DNA of 64,000 nt from Tigriopus japonicus (GCA_010645155.1 JAAGOF010000292.1:82267-146266); one strand, 5' to 3'; counted from the first letter of the stretch, positions 11,534 through 23,747 are shown. The notes: generated from the sequence alone by a model not told the origin. A program made the numbers and translations.

Positions 11534-12080
11534 TTGGTTCCAGCATTCTTCCGAACAAAGTGGGTCCGTTCATTTCTGGAAGGACGATCTCAAGTTGTTG
11601 AGATAGATGGGCAAGTGTCGTCGTTCCGGGAAGTGGTGTGTGGTTCACCGCAAGGGTCAGCCCTCTCTCCTCTTTTATTCTTAATATATGTGGCAGACCT
11701 CCCTTTGTGGCTGAACGAGAGTGATCGGGATGAATTAATCTGCTTCGCAGACGATTCCATCGTTATGGTGCGAGCATTAAATCTTGAAGAGTTAGAATCC
11801 AAACTTGAGACTGTAGCTCAGAAAGTGATGGATTTCATGGCTGCGAATGGATTGAAGGCAAATGCCTCGAAGACATCGATGATGGTCCTCGGAAAAAATG
11901 ACGCCCAGAACACATCGACAAAAATAATGATAGATGGCCACGAAGTGGTGGAAAAACCAGGCTGTTAAGTCCTGGGCGATCATCTTCAAAACAATCTCAA
12001 GTAGAATACCCATGTTCGATGTCTGATTGGCAAACTGAAGAGTGGGTTGGGATTGCTGCGGATGTTGCTCTCGAAGAAAT
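11534..12080 (+). pseudogene. LINE reverse transcriptase fragment, third family (FADD type)
   Basis: The frame from about 11545 encodes the RT core: WVRSFLEGRSQVVEIDG, then GSPQGSALSPLLFLIYVADLP and ICFADDSIVM, the catalytic box with two Asp. It continues with a LKANASKTSMMVLG thumb-like stretch. A TAA at 11966 interrupts it. Downstream residues (LGDHLQNN, KLKSGLGLLRMLL) continue the same protein to about 12080, where the sequence switches abruptly to family L-A. It is truncated at its 5' end. Confidence 0.75.
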
Positions 12081-12495
12081 TCCGCACAATGACGTGTGGG
12101 ACGTCCAAATTAGAAGTTCCGCTCAAAGACAATGGAGGTTGTGATATTGAGCAGGTCTCCTCCATGAGGGATTTAGGAGTTGTCATCCAAGATGATGGAA
12201 AGTTTGATGAGCATATCCAGTTGAAAGTGGGGAAGGCATTTCAAACATGTGGCTGGATCTATCGCACTTTCAAGTCCAGAGATAGTATTATAATGCTAAC
12301 TCTGTACAAGTTGATTGTTCAGCCTCATCTTGAATATGCCTCACCTATTTGGGCTCCAATGAGTTCGGCAGGTTTGCAAAAGGTAGAGCAGGTTCAAAGA
12401 TGTTTCACTAGGAACATCACAGGAATGAGAGAGCTTTCGTATTGGGAGAGGCTCCAGAAATTAGGGCTCTGCAGTACTCAGAGAAGGTATGAAAG
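12081..12495 (+). pseudogene. LINE family L-A copy, part 1 (split by BEL/Pao)
   Basis: The frame reads FRTMTCGTSKLEVPLKDNGG, SMRDLGVVIQDDGKFDEH, KAFQTCGWIYRTFKSRDS, then LEYASPIWAPMSSAGLQKVE and QRRYER, the L-A post-RT region. It breaks at 12495, exactly at the 5-bp target duplication of the BEL/Pao element, and resumes at 18807. The copy is 5'-truncated. Confidence 0.85.
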
Positions 12496-12728
12496 GTGTC
12501 GTAATCGGCGCACTCCTTTCGAAATACGTACATTGGAAACACTGACCGAAAAGGCGGTAAAAAATAAATGCGTTAACATCAGCTGTTGATGACGGAATAG
12601 TCGAGAAGGGTTTTTATTACTCACTCAACGTTTGTGCTTCAAGAAATAAACATCTCATTTCACGTAAGAAATTCTGTGTTATCGTTTTAGGATTTATTTA
12701 CTGCGTATTAGCTAGGCCGATCGTCACA
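12496..12728 (+). repeat. 5' LTR of BEL/Pao element
   Basis: 233 bp, starts TGTCG and ends TCACA. Matches 18572-18801 except for a few substitutions (CTTTCGAAAT against CTTTCAAAAT, AAATGCG against AAATACG) and an indel around a T-run. Confidence 0.9.
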
Positions 12729-12743
12729 TGGTCCTGTCGAACC
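12729..12743 (+). other. Candidate primer-binding site of BEL/Pao
   Basis: TGGTCCTGTCGAACC begins immediately after the LTR with the TGG expected opposite a tRNA CCA end. I could not assign the tRNA. Confidence 0.5.
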
Positions 12744-13274
12744 TTTTAGTACTGTGAATGTTCTACGCTGATCACGATTCTCTTGATATTTTGGGATTAC
12801 GAAACGGCCAAAATTATCATTCACGGTCCTAATTGAACCTTCAACCTATCGGTCAAAGGCCAGCTCAATCGCAGGAGATTTTTTCCGGGTGAATGAGCTC
12901 TTAAGGTAGGCTATCCCGGATCCAACCGGGGCTTTTAGCTAAGCTTCCCCCTGTTCCAATTGGTCCATAGTTGTCCAAATTACCCTTAGAAGGTTCTTGA
13001 CTCACCTGAAATCCGTAGAGTTTCTGCAATCCGCGAATAAATCTCGCTTTATCCTTACTGACTGCGAAAACGTCTTCTTTATCTGGTAAGCTCAAGCAAG
13101 ATTGTTAATCGTCAATCTTGCACGGCTTTTCCCAACGCCAAAACATGTCGGGTCAGAGTTACTAAATCCGTTCACACTAACCTTTGCGGACGTGTGTTCA
13201 TTTTCTCTATACCTATTAGTGGAAAGTCAACTAAAAGAATTGAATTTCCATTCCTTACAGTCCACTTTACCACG

Positions 13275-14520
13275 ATGGCAACTCCCGGCCCTGATCAAAG
13301 GTCGGCCGTGCAAAGCGACGATCCGACTCATGGAGAAGAGGAGGTGATGGCCGTCAAGGGTGCTCACCTTGAGGTCGACCTCGAACCCAGCCCCACAGAA
13401 ACAGCGGCTGTGGAGGCGGAGCTCCAACTTCTTCGCCCGCTCTTCAAAAGCTCAATTGAAAAAGCAAACCCCGTGCTCACGCCAACCCATGTGGTAACGC
13501 GGGTGGTAGTTTGTCTTTTTGTGGCCGAGAAAAAGATCTTGTGCAGATGGAAATCAGAACAGTCGTTTGGAGTTGAAGGTCAATTCGCCAACCAACTGAA
13601 CAAAAAATTTGATTCCATCTTGGATCATTTAGTCCAAAAATCGCAAGATCAGCACAAATTGAAGTCTCACAAACTCGGAATGGGAAACAGCCGGTCAGCC
13701 AAAGTTGCAAAGTTGACAACGTTTGTGTTCTCTGGTATAAACCAGGAGATGATCCATTGACGGATGTGGATGGGGCCCTCATGGACAATTTTAGCTCCTT
13801 GATTGCCCGTTTTCAATTCTAGGTAACCTCGCGCAAATTGGTTGATTCCAATGTCACTACACCTCTTAGTGCTCAATCCCCTCAAACCTTCACAATTCGC
13901 CACGAGCCCAAGAATAGTATCCATTTTGACACGGCTGAGTTCTTGGACAAATTCGCAGGTGATCCCAAAGATCCTGAACTGCTCTTTAAATTCGCCAATT
14001 GGAAAAGCACTTGGGACAACCTTCTCGCAGAAGTGACAACCCTTCCTGGATGTAACAACGTCATCCTCTTCCAAAAATTGAAGGATTGCCTTTCTGAACC
14101 AGCCTTATCAGTCGCTGGGAAATATTCGGCTAGTTCGGCCAACTCGTATGATGCCGCCCTCAAAGACCTTATTGAAAAATATGAGAACCCCATCGGTCTT
14201 GCCGGTTGCTACATCGGTCGGGCGACAACCGCCAAAGACTCCGAATACGAGATTGCCGACGCCATTTTGCATTCCTTACATGGCCTCAATGGTATGAGAG
14301 ATGTATTTGCAAGAGAAGGAGTGGATATGTATGCATTTGCATTGATCAACATCTTTTATCACGCTATGACGCCATCCATGCAAGCTGATTGGAATGGGTA
14401 TAAAGTTCGAAAAAAGCAAGAATGGAAATTAAAAAACGAGGCCAGGGTCGCTCAGGGAGAGGCTCCGGATGAATGGAAAGCGGGCTCGGTCGAAAATTAC
14501 AAATCATTTACGGCTTGGCT
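13275..14520 (+). pseudogene. BEL/Pao gag, frameshifted
   Basis: The first part starts at ATG 13275 (MATPGPDQRS) and runs in one frame to a stop near 13760. The message continues in another frame after 13838 with IHFDTAEFLDKFAGDP, then FKFANWKSTWDNLL, LKDCLSEPALSVAG and DAALKDLIEKYENP. That series (FxGDP, F, LxxxLxxPAxxxxG, AxxxLxxxYxxP) is the gag core domain typical of BEL/Pao (DUF1759-like). There is at least one frameshift and a stop between the parts. The C-terminal zinc-knuckle region and protease are absent because of the internal deletion. Confidence 0.75.
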
Positions 14521-15897
14521 TTTCTTGTATCAATGTTTGGGCTCCTTCGGGATCCACCAAACCCGTAATGTACAGATTCAAATGTTTGCCATTTGGTTGT
14601 GTTTGCAGCCCATACATAGCTATCTGGTGCTTGCAAGAAACTGCAAAAAAATGGCGAAAAACATTTCCCAAAGCTGCCGATATCGTCAGCAACAAAACGT
14701 ATATGGATGAAATTTTAATCGTAGCTGACTCTGTCCCTGAAACTATTAACATTGTTAAACAAATCCTCATTATCTTGGACAGTGGCGGGTTTTACGGACA
14801 CAAAATCAGTGCCAATCATCTAGATATTCCCAAGGCCATTGACAAAAAGAGAATTGATTCTACCAAAACAGTGTCCCTTCTTGGTCTGAAACTAAATTAT
14901 GAGACAAACGAATTTCAATTTGATTTGGATGATAAGTTCACTCAGTTTGATATAAACACCGAGAAAATTACCAGACGGCACATTGTGTCCTTGGCGAGCC
15001 AAGTCTTCGACACCCAGGGGTACGTCTCCCCGTTCATTATGCAATACAAGCGATTACTGCCCATGCTAGGGCAAAACAAGACCAGTTGGGATGATAACCT
15101 ACTAAACAAAAAAATTGTCGACGCCGATGGCAAAATTAATCCGGACCCAGTGGCCCAGGAAGCAGTGAAAGCATTCAAAAATTGGATCGAACAGGTGCCA
15201 CAATTGAAAAAAACTCCGTTCCCAAGATGGGTGGGAGGTCCATTCCAATTCATTGCCATTTTTGGCGATGCCAGTAAAGCGGGTATGGGGGTAGTCGCCT
15301 ACGCTATGTATTTCCAACTTAGGTAAAGGCAGACTAGGCTCGCAACTCCTCTTTTCAAAGAATTCGCTAATGCCAAAAAACCTTCGGAACGGAGCCAATG
15401 CTGAAAACGCTCTCACTATTGCTAGAGCGGAACTAATTGCGTTACTAATGGCAGTCAATGTTGGCCCTTATCTACAAAACGCGTACAGGAACCAAATCAA
15501 ATCCAAACATGTATTTTACTTCACGGATTCCCTTTTGAACCTCCAACGGATCCAACGAGGTAAAGGCCATTGTAAAATGTGGGCAGAAAAGAGAGTATGC
15601 AAAATTATTGACAACCTCCAAGCCTCACAAGTACGATTCTGTCCGGGAAACCTCAATCCAGCAGATCTACCAAGCAGGGGATGCATGTTGACGGAACTTA
15701 TTGACAAGGACGTCCTTTGGATAGAGGGCCCAGGATTTTTGACAAAGCCCATGAGTGAGTGGCCAAAACAGCCAATGCAAATAAGCAATCCGGATGCTCC
15801 AGTCGATCCGCAAATATATGAACATTCATGGGATTGTCAGCCCGACATTGCAATTTATTTCACTCAAATCAAAGCTTTTCATAATTTCCAACCTTGA
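14521..15897 (+). pseudogene. BEL/Pao pol: truncated RT and RNase H-like region
   Basis: Starts in mid-RT with FKCLPFGCVCSPYIA and the catalytic box TYMDEIL. The usual second Asp of the YxDD box is Glu here, which by itself suggests loss of activity. It continues with SLLGLKLNYETNEFQF, an RNase H-like segment FGDASKAGMGVVAY, then after a frameshift near 15330 with ARAELIALLMAVN, FTDSLLNLQRI and FCPGNLNPADLPSRGC. This order is diagnostic for Pao-type pol. The N-terminal RT motifs are deleted. Confidence 0.85.
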
Positions 15898-18228
15898 GCA
15901 GAAAGAAAGCCAAGTTTATTCTTTGCAAAAGAGGCAAAGTACATCCGACTTCTTTCACACTAACATTGACCGCCTCGTAACAAATTCACGTTCGTGGTTG
16001 AAAATTGTCAAGGTATTGGTCCTGATGCGTCGTTTAGCTAACAAGGCGCGAGAACTTTTTGGGCAAAGACAAATGCGTACTCGCACTCCCATGCACAGGT
16101 GGCTCAGTCAAGCAGAGCTGTCATGGGCGGAATTAGTTTTGATCACAGATCATATAATGACTAGATGACGCATTGGCCCGTTCCATCGGCGAGAGAAAAG
16201 TGACACCACTTGGCCCAGCTGCGCTAGCTTCGAAATCTCAGGGCGACCGCGTGCTCAGAAGTGAAGACGATCACTCGCGTCGAGAACAAAGTACGTACGG
16301 TACGTTGATTTTGTTCAGGAATTGGCCACGTTGGCAAAATTTTGAAAAATTCGAAATTCCCACCATTTTAGGGTGTAGTGTTATGTACCAGCTGATGAAG
16401 CAAAGTTGTCCACCTTTTTCTCGCACGAAGCGAGGTCTAGCCATTATATGGTCTGTGGTTTTGATCCGCAGAGCTCAACAAGTCTCCTTTCCCGCAGAAA
16501 TCAAGACACTTAAGCGCGGCAACAGCAGTCATGAAAATAAACTTTCACGGACTTCGCCCCTAAAACATCTCCCGGTTTATTGGGATCATGAGAATGAAAT
16601 CACTAGACTTGAAAGTCGATTGCACCTGGCGTCGTCACTTGATTTTTCATTCACCAACCCAATCATTATCCCAAAAGATGCAGTGGCGGAAAGGAAAATA
16701 TTGCATCTTCACTAGTCTCGCAGGCATATCAGTCAAAAACACACTTTCAACTTGTTCAGACAAAAGCATTGGGTGCTGGGAAACTTTTCGTACGTAAAGT
16801 CTATTGTACGAAAATGCAAAACACCAAGGTGTCGATATATTAAATAAAAATCACCAAAAATGTCGCCTGTACCAACATTACGCATAGACCATCCACAACC
16901 ATGGTCCAATGTGGGGGTCGACTACATGGGTCCCCTTTACTGTAAACATCAATGTGAGACCATGAAGGACCTTCGCCAGCCTGAGAAACCACCTCACGAA
17001 AAACATGGATTTGTTAACAAACGATCCACGGTTTCTCTTCAAAGTCTGTGCAATCGAGCACAAGTTGGCAAAGTATGGCTTATTTTATTCACATGCTTTC
17101 ACACCCGGGCCATTCACATAGAATTGGTTGAATCCTGTTAAACAAGGGATTTTCTTAATGCGTTTAAGATGATTTTTGGGCCATTGTGGCAGACCTAACA
17201 CATTTTATTCGGACAACGCCAAATACTTCACCGCCGCATCAAAACAGTTCGCACATTTGCTAACAACGGCTAATTTCACGCAGGTGCAATCGGAAAAATT
17301 CAACGGTGACACTCCAATCGAATGGAAATTCAGCACTCCTGAAGCTCCTTGGACAAATGGAGTCACCGAAAGAATGATCGGAATATTCAAAAGACAACTC
17401 CGAATTGCCCTACAAAAACAATTGCTGACTTTGAGAGCATTAGACACTTTACTAATCGAACTAAAGTGCGTGATCAACGATCGCCCGTTGGGATTAACGC
17501 AACAAGACCCGGACGAATGGAAAACTATTACTCCAAATCTTTTAATATTTGGAAGACCACTAAATGAGTTTACGACACCTTGCGTCAGAGAACTTTCGGA
17601 TATCCGATATGCAGACCTTTGGTTGGAACGTAAGCGTATTCTTAACGATTTTTGGACCAATTGGAGAAAGCAATATTTGCAAGAACTTAGTGTCAATAAG
17701 AAATGGTCCATACCCAATGCAGTGTCTTTAAAGACAGGCGATACCGTTATTCTAAAGCCAGTCACAATGGAAAAAAACACGTGGAAATTAGCTAGAATTG
17801 AAGAAGTCCAAAGAAACCCGGACAACGTCATCGCCACCGTTTTGCTGAAACTGCCACATGGGCAGTTTGTCAGACGATCTGTTCGACAAATAGCACCGTT
17901 GGAGCCAGATTTCAATGTGGTAGAAAAGTCAACTCTCGAATCCCCTCCGGAGGATGGAAATGCCGGAAGTGTAGATCAGATGTCGACGGACTCGTGTTTG
18001 GATGGCCAGCCAACCATGGATATCCAATCTCCTGATCGACGCCAACCCTGCCATTCAATTGAGGGAGAGGAAGGAGGAAACTTTCCTGGAACAGCAATTA
18101 CCGCAATTGCCGAACCAGTTCCCCAAGCTAATATGAGAAACGTGGTTGAACAAGTTGCCTCAACCGCACACTCACATAACTTGAGGAAGAACAGACTAGA
18201 AGAAGTAAGGGGTACTGCAAACAATTAA
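15898..18228 (+). pseudogene. BEL/Pao integrase and C-terminal domain, broken at its 5' side
   Basis: 15898-16860 holds decayed linker and zinc-binding pieces in several frames (for example RLHLASSLDFSFTNP). 16860-17140 carries GVDYMGP with the first catalytic Asp and FHTRAIHIELVES. After a stop and shift, 17176-18228 is open: FYSDNAK with the second Asp, WTNGVTERMIG with the catalytic Glu, CVINDRPLG, then the conserved BEL tail WRKQYLQEL, KTGDTVILK and GQFVRRSVRQIAPLE. The catalytic D, D and E are therefore retained but split between frames. Confidence 0.85.
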
Positions 18229-18571
18229 ACAAAGAGGGCGACGCCCCAAAATTAGGCAACTAGAATGTATATACACACAAACACACAATTTTGCGGTAGA
18301 GCTTGCAAGGGAGCGAAATAGCCTTACAACCTATTTTGCTAATACCCTGATTGTCAAACTCTGAGTCAGGCGTTAAGTCGACATAACGACCAGGACAATT
18401 TTTGCACTCGAGGAGATGGCTCGTCTGTAAGTCACAAGGACACTTTATCCTAAGTGATTACAGTTACACGTCAATGAGATATGCATTAACGGTTACAATT
18501 CGAATGTAGAGTTCGCCTCTGCATAGGAAAAGTATGGCTCCATAAGAGAGTCCATCCTTTTCCGGGGGGTC

Positions 18572-18801
18572 TGTCGTAATCGGCGCACTCCTTTCAAAAT
18601 ACGTACATTGGAAACACTGACCGAAAAGGCGGTAAAAAATAAATACGTTAACATCAGCTGTTGATGACGGAATAGTCGAGGTTTTTTTTTACTCACTCAA
18701 CGTTTGTGCTTCAAGAAATAAACATCTCATTTCACGTAAGAAATTCTGTGTTATTGTTTAAGGATTTATTTACTGCGTATTAGCTAAGACCGATCGTCAC
18801 A
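18572..18801 (+). repeat. 3' LTR of BEL/Pao element
   Basis: 230 bp, preceded by a purine-rich CCGGGGGGTC at 18562-18571 that can serve as polypurine tract. It has the same TGTCG..TCACA ends as the 5' LTR and is followed by the direct repeat AAAGG. Confidence 0.9.
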
Positions 18802-18806
18802 AAAGG

Positions 18807-19240
18807 TATCTGATACTGTATGTTTTCAAGAGCATTCATGGGCTCTGTCCTAACCCAGGCTTTGAGATCAGTTGTAGCGATCGTAGAGGTTTTACGTGCG
18901 TCCTGAAAGCACCTCCAAATCCAAGGGAATCGAGACTAGTTCGAACAATGAAGTCCTCCTCTCTTCTTTATCGGGCTCCTTCATTGTTCAATTTGTTACC
19001 CATTAGTCTTCGTCGGGAATATGTAGGAGCTGATCCTCCAACAGCATTTAAGGCAGGATTGGACAAATTTTTGAATACTATTCCGGACCAACTCACTATT
19101 CAAGGGTTGTACAGATCTGCCAACAGTAACTCATTAGCAGATCAAATTTCATATTAACGGTAATTTTATAAACTATATTAAACATTAACTCTGTTTACAG
19201 GGAATCCCATTCCTTGTAGCGGTATTAAAAAATCCGCCAA
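18807..19240 (+). pseudogene. LINE family L-A copy, part 2, with intact 3' end
   Basis: Continues the L-A frame interrupted at 12495: ILYVFKSIHGLCPNPGFE-like, then SSLLYRAPSLFNLLPISLRR, FKAGLDKFLNTIPDQ and a terminal ADQISY. It then carries the 3' UTR with hairpin 1 (ACAGGGAATCCCATTCCTTGT at 19197-19217) and hairpin 2 (GCGG..CCGC at 19219-19236). The first 20 codons need a frame change. Confidence 0.85.
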
Positions 19241-19281
19241 TATGAAAATGCCAATATCTATCTTAGTGTATTTAGGTAGGG

Positions 19282-20207
19282 CTAGATACCCTGAGATAGA
19301 TATTGGCCGTCGTTGGCCAGGGACCACTGTAGGCCAGGGACCACTGTACGTCAAGACGAATTTCAAAAATACACACTGGGTCCGATCATTGTACTAAAAT
19401 GTGAGGTTTGTGCAACAAATATATTGTTCCGTTTAATTTTCATTGTACTAATCGGACCCAGTGTGTATTTTGAAAGTAATCCTGGCTTGAGCCATCCTTG
19501 CGTAGGCTAACACACAGTGCCGATGATTCGTGCTGGTGATTGGTCAAGAGTATTCAGTTGAACATTCAGCTAATTCTAACGAAGTTCAACAACAAACCAG
19601 AGTTCTTCCTCTTTGTTGATTTTGTAGTGATCTGACCTGGTGCTGGGGTTGCCAATTTTCTTAAGTGAAATCATATTCCCCACTGTCTACCAGCCTTCAT
19701 AAACAGGTTTTTTCTTTAAGAAGCGACAAAAGGCAAGGCATCCCTGACTTTTGTGACTTCTGAGCAGGGTTGCAAATCAAACTCAAATTTGTGTTTGCTC
19801 ATATACGTGTACAAGAGCAAAGCACCCATTCTCTAAGAGGTAACCCTACCTTGCAACCTCCTGTGAAAAAACTTGTGCAAGCCAAGATTTCACATCCCTG
19901 AGATTTTGTTGTCAATCACCCGATCATGTGAATTAAGCGGCCCCTGTTTAAACTCCACATTAGTTTAAATTCACTTTTTGCATATCGGGTAAATGCCTTA
20001 GACACATTTCCAGCAGACTTGAGGATTTTCAATAACCAAACTGCCCTATCAAATGAGCGAAATAGTTTAGTTGTGTTTCTTAGAAGAAAAGGTTCCTTTA
20101 ATCATGAACTTCGGCTTCCCGCATGATGAATGACGTTACAGACAGTCCGTGCCGGCTCAGGCAATCATAGATTTGAATGCCAATCTCTGACTTTTAGTAT
20201 TTCTAGG
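19282..20207. mobile_element. Inverted-repeat element MITE-1, uninterrupted copy
   Basis: Left end CTAGATACCCTGAGATAGAT and right end GCCAATCTCTGACTTTTAG..TTCTAGG are imperfect inverted repeats of about 31 bp (compare left CCTAGATACACTAAGATAGA in copy 2). The body from CGTAGGCTAACACAC onward matches 28350-28881 followed by 33755-33922. This copy has an extra segment of about 190 bp (about 19305-19493) and lacks the LINE found in the other copy. An inverted duplicate of the left terminal repeat lies just outside at 19243-19275. No transposase is encoded. Confidence 0.75.
19366..19475. repeat. 110-bp palindromic insert in MITE-1
   Basis: AATACACACTGGGTCCGAT near 19369 is mirrored by ATCGGACCCAGTGTGTATT near 19452-19471, with about 60 bases between. 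The segment is absent from the other MITE-1 copy, so it is a small fold-back insertion. Confidence 0.75.
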
Positions 20208-20928
20208 TAGGGCTAAAGAACCTCTTGTAAAAGAAGCGTTGTCAAGACACAGATAAAAAAATCCAAACAAGACAGAAGCTCACATTTCAATGTAGTGAAT
20301 ATGGATCCTTGAGAGAATCTTTTTGGCCATACCGTGCAGTTTAAACGTTTTCGTTAACTAATATGTGCTCAAACATCATCTGCTTTGTGTGTTCCCGAAT
20401 GATTTTTCAAACAGTTTGCTTGGCAGACCTCACGCCTCCTGCCACGTCTCCGAGCCATTCCCATGTCTCAAGGCCGATTATTTCCCCAAAGGTGGGGTAG
20501 TGGGGCAAATGTATGATCTCCGCTTGCTTGAGTACTCGATCCTGTGTATGATATATTTGTGCATGTATTCTTTGTAAAATACAGTAGTCTACTAATATCT
20601 CTTGACTCACTCTTACCGGACCATGGGTCACTCAAATTCTCTTTTCTCTTAACTCCACAGAGAGCCCCAAATTGGAACAATTGGATTCTTCAATGAATTC
20701 TGCAAATGCAAAGGCTTGTGTAAATCAGTGTGCGAGGTTATATGTCCTTTAATTATAGAACACGCTTACAATGACATTTCCATGACTTACTGTATGCACG
20801 AAAACTTTTTTCTGCAATTCTGTTTTCCACGGTACCACTTTTCCGTGTAAGACATGACCGTCTAAGCTACTTGTTACCCATTTTCCGATTATATTTTTTT
20901 CCGAATAAATCATGTTCCCGAATGGCTA
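20208..20928. other. No recognisable gene
   Basis: Short open frames only; no domain or repeat partner recognised. Confidence 0.4.
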
Positions 20929-21189
20929 GCATAGGCGTAGGAGGTGCGGTTTATTTGGGGGGGGCAACACCAAATTTGCCCGAATTTCTCTCTATAATAA
21001 TCACAATTTATTTGTGATTAGTTATTGTCTGGTTCTTCAGTATTTTTACTATTAATCTTGTTATTTAATATCATTTTTCCCCTCCCCGAATGCCCGAATA
21101 TCTCAACTCATTTGCCCGAATTTTAGCAGTCTCCGGAGGCCAGGGGGGGCAGTTGCCCCCCCTGCCCCCCTGCCTCCTAGGCCTATGAT
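20929..21189. mobile_element. Short GC-ended inverted-repeat element
   Basis: Left end AGCATAGGCGTAGGAGG and right end GCCTCCTAGGCCTATGATG are inverted repeats. Each is followed inward by a G-run (C-run on the right) and a CCCGAATTT-type motif. About 260 bp, no ORF, consistent with a MITE. Confidence 0.6.
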
Positions 21190-21309
21190 GGCTAGGGTTC
21201 CGATTTACCTCGGTTTTTTTTTCGACGATACACAATATTATTCGGAAATCTGGTAAATAAGCCACAATCGTACTTTTGACTAATCGGACATATATCAGAT
21301 TCGGAAAAC

Positions 21310-22615
21310 TATTATTATTATTAATAATAATGTTTATTGCGACTCTTGATCATGTCAGGGGTGTCAGAATGTATAAAATAAATAAAATGGACATGTATGA
21401 TCATATACATGATAAAAGACATGTCAATGGTTAAAACATAAAAATAGATGAGTAAAATTGTGATATCACAGTTGAGTTGACTAGAATAGCTTCAGTGCAC
21501 ATGAAAGAAATGAAGAGGGGAAGCACAGACAGTACAGATACAGTTGGGTAGAGGGAGATTATGAAAATCTTGATTATTGCAGTAGAGAGGATGGGTCAGA
21601 TTGAACAGATCCTTCGTCAGTTCCCGTCGTTGATGGAGTTGGGCAGGAAGCCGGACGAAGGTGCGTGACCAACAATATTCCGAAGGGATGTCAGGCCAAG
21701 GACAATAAGGTGTTGTGAAGTCCTTGACAGGGAATGACAACATGTGTCCTGACATCACCTCCGGAAAGGTCAGGTTCCTAACACTGTTGGACACTAACCT
21801 TACCAGCCCGGTGGTGAAGGGCTCAGTTTCGCATATGAAATGCGTCCATGCATTATTGGCATATTGAGGCACGCAGAGGTATCGTTTGAGGAATTTGGTG
21901 AAGGTGGCATCGGCGGATTTGATGGCGGATTGGGCGGAGTTGGGCAGCCAGAGGTGCAGTCCGTAGAGGAAGATGGGGGTGATGTAGGTCCGGAAGAGTT
22001 GTAGAACTATTGGAAGAGGAAGGTTCTTGATAGGAAGTCTATTGCACATGTATCCGATCCTAGCCCGGGCCTTGGTTATTGCGCTGTTAAGGAGCTTAGT
22101 GAAGGAGAATTGGTTGGTGAAGGTGAAACCGACAGTTAAAACACTTGACGATTTCAATCGGACTATTGTTGATGTGGAAGGAAGTGGGAGGCAGACGACC
22201 TTTATGGAAAACCATGGCCTTCGTCTTGATGGTGTTGACTTGAAGGCCGTTCTCTTGGCAATAACCGTGGAGAGCATTGATGGCATTTTGCAATTCCACG
22301 GCTGAATCAGCCAAGAGAACCAGGTCGTCCGCATATTGTAGATATTTTATTCTATTGTGATTGATGATGGGGCCTTGGTGAGAAAGGGTTTCGGGTAGGT
22401 CGGATACATATAGGTTGAAAAGGATTGGCGATAGTGGATCCCCTTGCGGAAGGCCGATAGATGTGAAGTAGCAGGGGGATAGGTCCTCACCAGAACGAAT
22501 GGAGCATTTGTGTCCTGCATAGATGTTGGCCAGCAGGACGCATATTGAACGCGGAATTCCCCATAGTATTCGGAATAGGTTACAATCGGAAAATGCGTGA
22601 ACGGAAGGTTGTTAT
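21310..22615 (-). pseudogene. LINE family L-B, 5'-truncated copy
   Basis: The minus strand encodes GLPQGDPLSPILFNLYVSDL, then KYLQYADDLVLLADS (catalytic YADD), GYCQENGLQVNTIKTKAM and, after a frameshift near 22130, FRTYITPIFLYGLHLW and a long C-terminal region ending in a CxxC..H-type cysteine cluster (CNNQD..CICTVCAS..HFFHVH). The 3' end is T-rich in plus-strand view (TTTATTGCGACTCTTGATCATG) and borders an ATT/TAA microsatellite at 21311-21330. RT motifs 1-4 are missing. L-B is unrelated to L-A except as a non-LTR element. Confidence 0.85.
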
Positions 22616-23689
22616 AAATCCCTTACTGGAATGATCTTTCGAAATGCAGAAAAAGAACTCTAACCAATGGCGTATAAAATCCAAAAACAGAATAGCTTTT
22701 AGGTCATAAGTAGTGCGAGAAAAAAAAGGTTTTTTTGGAGTCGAGCAGAGTTTCCAGACGTTTCAGAGGGTAGGGTCAGCTGTTGTCGACGCGTGCAAAG
22801 AGAGAGAACAAGCTGTTTCCAGCCCTCTAGATTTTCTGCTCAACGGCAAATCAACATTTTTCTTTCAGCTCTAGTCATAAGCGTAAAGGCTATAAAATAC
22901 ATCGCCCAAAGGATCCAGAACAAAGGAAATCTCGGGATCTTAAAATTAAAGGATCTAGATGTAGTTGTAGATTAAAGTAATGTCAAGATCATGGCTTACA
23001 TGTGTGTTCTTGCATGTTTATTATTACTTAGTGGATCAAATTGATATCCAGAGAAATTTTGCAGCCTTTGTTGCCGCCCATGGAAAAAAAACGACTTCCA
23101 GCTAATCTTCGATCTTTGAAGCATCTCTGAAAAGTACCTATTCTTCAGGCAATATCTAATCTCCGGAATCACTCCGACCTCCGTGATAACTATGACAATT
23201 AAATCTCTAGCACAACTATAATCTCTGTAGCATCTTCAATCTTTGGAACATCTTCAACCCACGGAATGCTTTCAATCTATAGGACCTCTGCTCCTAGTAC
23301 ACTTTCGATTTCCATTCGTCTAACAAGCTCCACTATTTCCTGGAAAAATGGGGTTACTTTGTGTTGGAATATCTGAGCAAAGATAATTAATCGCCCTTAG
23401 TTATTGGAATTTAGTGGCTGCATGTGAAAAGTAGTAGTTTTCTCTTAAAATTAGGTTATTTCCATTAAACATAATAAAAAAACTACACAGTTCAAGTACA
23501 AGACATTTGCTATTAAATAATGTATAGTTCACCGAAAATGGGAAAAACTTCAGAGGGGAGTGATTTCTTGCCCTTGCGGCTCGTTTGTTTGGATTTTTTC
23601 CCTCCTATTTCCTCCTCGTCTCTCGACCAATCAGAAACGAGAACACGAAATGAGACTTCTCTTCTTTTACAAGAGCTTCTGTAGGTAGG
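22616..23689. other. No recognisable gene
   Basis: No supported feature. One plus-strand frame at 22793-22975 has no recognisable domain. Confidence 0.4.
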
Positions 23690-23747
23690 GCAGCTAACTC
23701 TCCTTTATTGCTAGTGTTCAGCTGACCTATGTTGACCTACATCGTAA
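23690..23747 (+). repeat. Dispersed repeat serving as hAT target, left flank
   Basis: CAGCTAACTCTCC..GCTGACCTA..CCTACATCGTAA. With the sequence after the hAT-like element (25042-25110: ACGTCTAAAATTTCTGCTCT..) it matches the continuous sequence at 44690-44790, so 44690-44790 represents the unoccupied target. Confidence 0.75.

Larger units (their letters stand above)
12496..18801 (+). mobile_element. BEL/Pao LTR retrotransposon, internally deleted
   Basis: A 6306-bp element bounded by LTRs at 12496-12728 and 18572-18801 (TGTCGTAATCGG..ATCGTCACA) and flanked by the direct repeat AAAGG at 12491-12495 and 18802-18806. The internal order is gag, RT, RNase H-like, integrase, then a BEL-type C-terminal domain, which identifies BEL/Pao. 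The protease and N-terminal half of RT are missing at about 14520-14560, and several frameshifts and stops break the rest. The LTRs differ at several positions and one T-run length, so the insertion is older than the Gypsy element at 36062. It splits an L-A LINE copy. Confidence 0.9.

Noticed and set aside
17205..17915. 236-codon minus-strand frame
   Set aside because: Lies antisense to the BEL/Pao integrase frame, whose catalytic motifs are on the plus strand; no domain of its own.
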